From positions 290,681 through 354,680 of IMG/VR virus record IMGVR_UViG_3300032236_000747: a stretch of 64,000 nt of DNA. One strand, 5' to 3'. Of the stretch, positions 63,136 to 64,000 are shown piece by piece. Source of the stretch: a virus. Each line of letters begins with the position of its first letter. Within the stretch, counting starts at the first letter, position 1. The translations under genes were made by a program, and so were the position numbers. The notes under the pieces are model-generated. The model did not search any database, was not told where the DNA came from, and was given only the letters and a program-made list of their open reading frames with translations.

Positions 63136-64000
63136 ATGAGTAAAGTAATCGGTATCGACTTGGGTACCACAAACAGTTGCGTAGCTATTATTGAAAATGG
63201 AACCACAAAGGTTATTGAAAATAGTGAAGGCGCAAGAACAACACCCTCAATCATAGCTTACACTGACAGTGAAATACTAGTTGGCGCAACAGCTAAAAGA
63301 CAAGCAGTAACAAACCCCAAAAACACAATCTACGCAGCCAAGCGTTTAATCGGACGCAAGTTTAAAGAACAGGCTGTACAGAAAGACATCGACTTAATGC
63401 CCTATGAAATCGTCGAAGCAAGCAACGGCGACGCATGGGTAAAAGCACAAGGCAAAGAACTAGCACCTCCACAAATCAGTGCTGAAGTTCTACGCAAAAT
63501 GAAACAAACTGCTGAGGATTATCTAGGTGAGACAGTTACACAAGCGGTTATCACAGTACCTGCGTACTTTAATGATAGCCAAAGACAAGCGACTAAGGAT
63601 GCTGGAAAAATCGCCGGCTTGGAAGTACTCCGTATTATTAACGAGCCTACTGCGGCAGCTCTTGCTTATGGCGTTGATAAAGCTACTAAAGGTGACAGGA
63701 AAGTTGCTGTTTACGATCTTGGTGGCGGTACATTCGATGTTTCGATCATTGAAATCGCGGATTTGGACGGCGAAAAACAAATCGAAGTATTAAGCACTAA
63801 CGGAGATACATTCCTCGGTGGTGAAGATTTTGACCAACGCATCATGGACTACCTAGTTGACGAGTTTAAGCGTGATACTGGTGTTAATCTCAAGAATGAT
63901 ATGCTGGCCTTACAGCGTTTGAAAGAAGCTGCTGAAAAAGCCAAGATTGAACTTTCTAGCTCACAACAAACTGATGTCAACTTGCCATACATCACAGCAG
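63136..64000 (+). CDS. dnaK: DnaK (Hsp70) chaperone, 3' end beyond window
   Basis: 288 codons visible; the gene continues past the right edge. [13 protein letters not shown] (phosphate-1), [35 protein letters not shown] (connect) and [15 protein letters not shown] (phosphate-2) are the Hsp70 ATPase blocks, all intact. The sequence is far closer to bacterial DnaK than the other phage proteins are to host ones and reads like a betaproteobacterial version, suggesting recent capture. It would join GroES, ClpX and tmRNA as phage-encoded proteostasis factors. Confidence 0.95.
   Translation, partial: MSKVIGIDLGTTNSCVAIIENGTTKVIENSEGARTTPSIIAYTDSEILVGATAKRQAVTNPKNTIYAAKRLIGRKFKEQAVQKDIDLMPYEIVEASNGDAWVKAQGKELAPPQISAEVLRKMKQTAEDYLGETVTQAVITVPAYFNDSQRQATKDAGKIAGLEVLRIINEPTAAALAYGVDKATKGDRKVAVYDLGGGTFDVSIIEIADLDGEKQIEVLSTNGDTFLGGEDFDQRIMDYLVDEFKRDTGVNLKNDMLALQRLKEAAEKAKIELSSSQQTDVNLPYITA

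Noticed and set aside
1-64000. Genome-wide recoding of TAG to a sense codon
   Set aside because: Long genes such as the 2308-codon fibre, nrdA and rIIA contain no in-frame TAG. Only one clear in-frame case was seen, so occasional suppression is more likely than recoding.

Overview
The window is part of a large, AT-rich genome of a tailed double-stranded DNA phage with T4-like features. It carries rIIA/rIIB homologues, class Ia ribonucleotide reductase with glutaredoxin, a DexA-type exonuclease, a GroES-like co-chaperonin, several tail fibre or spike genes and a GH19 endolysin. The host is probably a Gram-negative bacterium: two products carry signal peptides, one looks like an outer-membrane barrel, and the phage DnaK reads like a betaproteobacterial (Burkholderiales-type) protein. 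That host call is from memory of protein sequences, not from a search.

Layout. 1-9.6 kb: short adsorption genes with lectin-like folds (two LamG-type proteins, a fibrinogen-like domain, a Hint domain, a YadA-like beta-roll, PA14), interrupted by a two-gene minus-strand island (PP-loop/QueC-like plus a Rossmann-like protein). 9.6-16.5 kb: one giant collagen-like fibre gene ending in an S74 intramolecular chaperone. 16.5-17.6 kb: secreted nuclease and cold-shock protein. 17.6-31.4 kb: probable capsid/internal proteins (several with T4-like capsid-targeting N-termini), a minus-strand cluster with a GNAT, a PD-(D/E)XK exonuclease and a pectate-lyase-type spike. 31.4-36 kb: nrdA, nrdB, glutaredoxin and small genes. 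37.4-38.1 kb: an RNA locus. 38-63 kb: early/middle-type genes including rIIA/rIIB, NAD salvage (NMNAT-Nudix, macro domain, NAMPT), an outer-membrane-type protein, a tRNA, GroES, rubrerythrin/rubredoxin, ClpX, ribosomal protein bS21, a DNA methyltransferase, an exonuclease, a phosphoesterase and a tandem array of tiny paralogues. DnaK runs off the right edge.

Most striking are the RNA and translation-related elements. (1) A circularly permuted (two-piece) tmRNA gene at 37522-38027 has a consensus sigma70 promoter, a G3.U70 acceptor stem, a T arm, a 10-residue tag ANDSQFLMVA and a terminator. The segment between its two pieces is filled almost exactly by an 80-codon reading frame. (2) The same phage encodes ClpX (which handles tagged proteins), bS21, GroES and DnaK, suggesting takeover of ribosome rescue and protein quality control. 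(3) A tRNA-like gene whose best fold gives a CUA (amber) anticodon lies about 0.8 kb upstream of a gene with an in-frame TAG at codon 5, and TAG is almost absent as a stop codon in the window. (4) There are three further candidate structured RNAs (20465-20568, 37417-37486, 46066-46338).

Regulation appears two-layered. Sigma70-type promoters, all with 17-bp spacers, drive mainly the 37-58 kb region. A TAAATA motif resembling T4 late promoters precedes structural genes; in several of these genes the ATG lies only 4-5 nt beyond the motif with no ribosome binding site, which suggests leaderless mRNAs.
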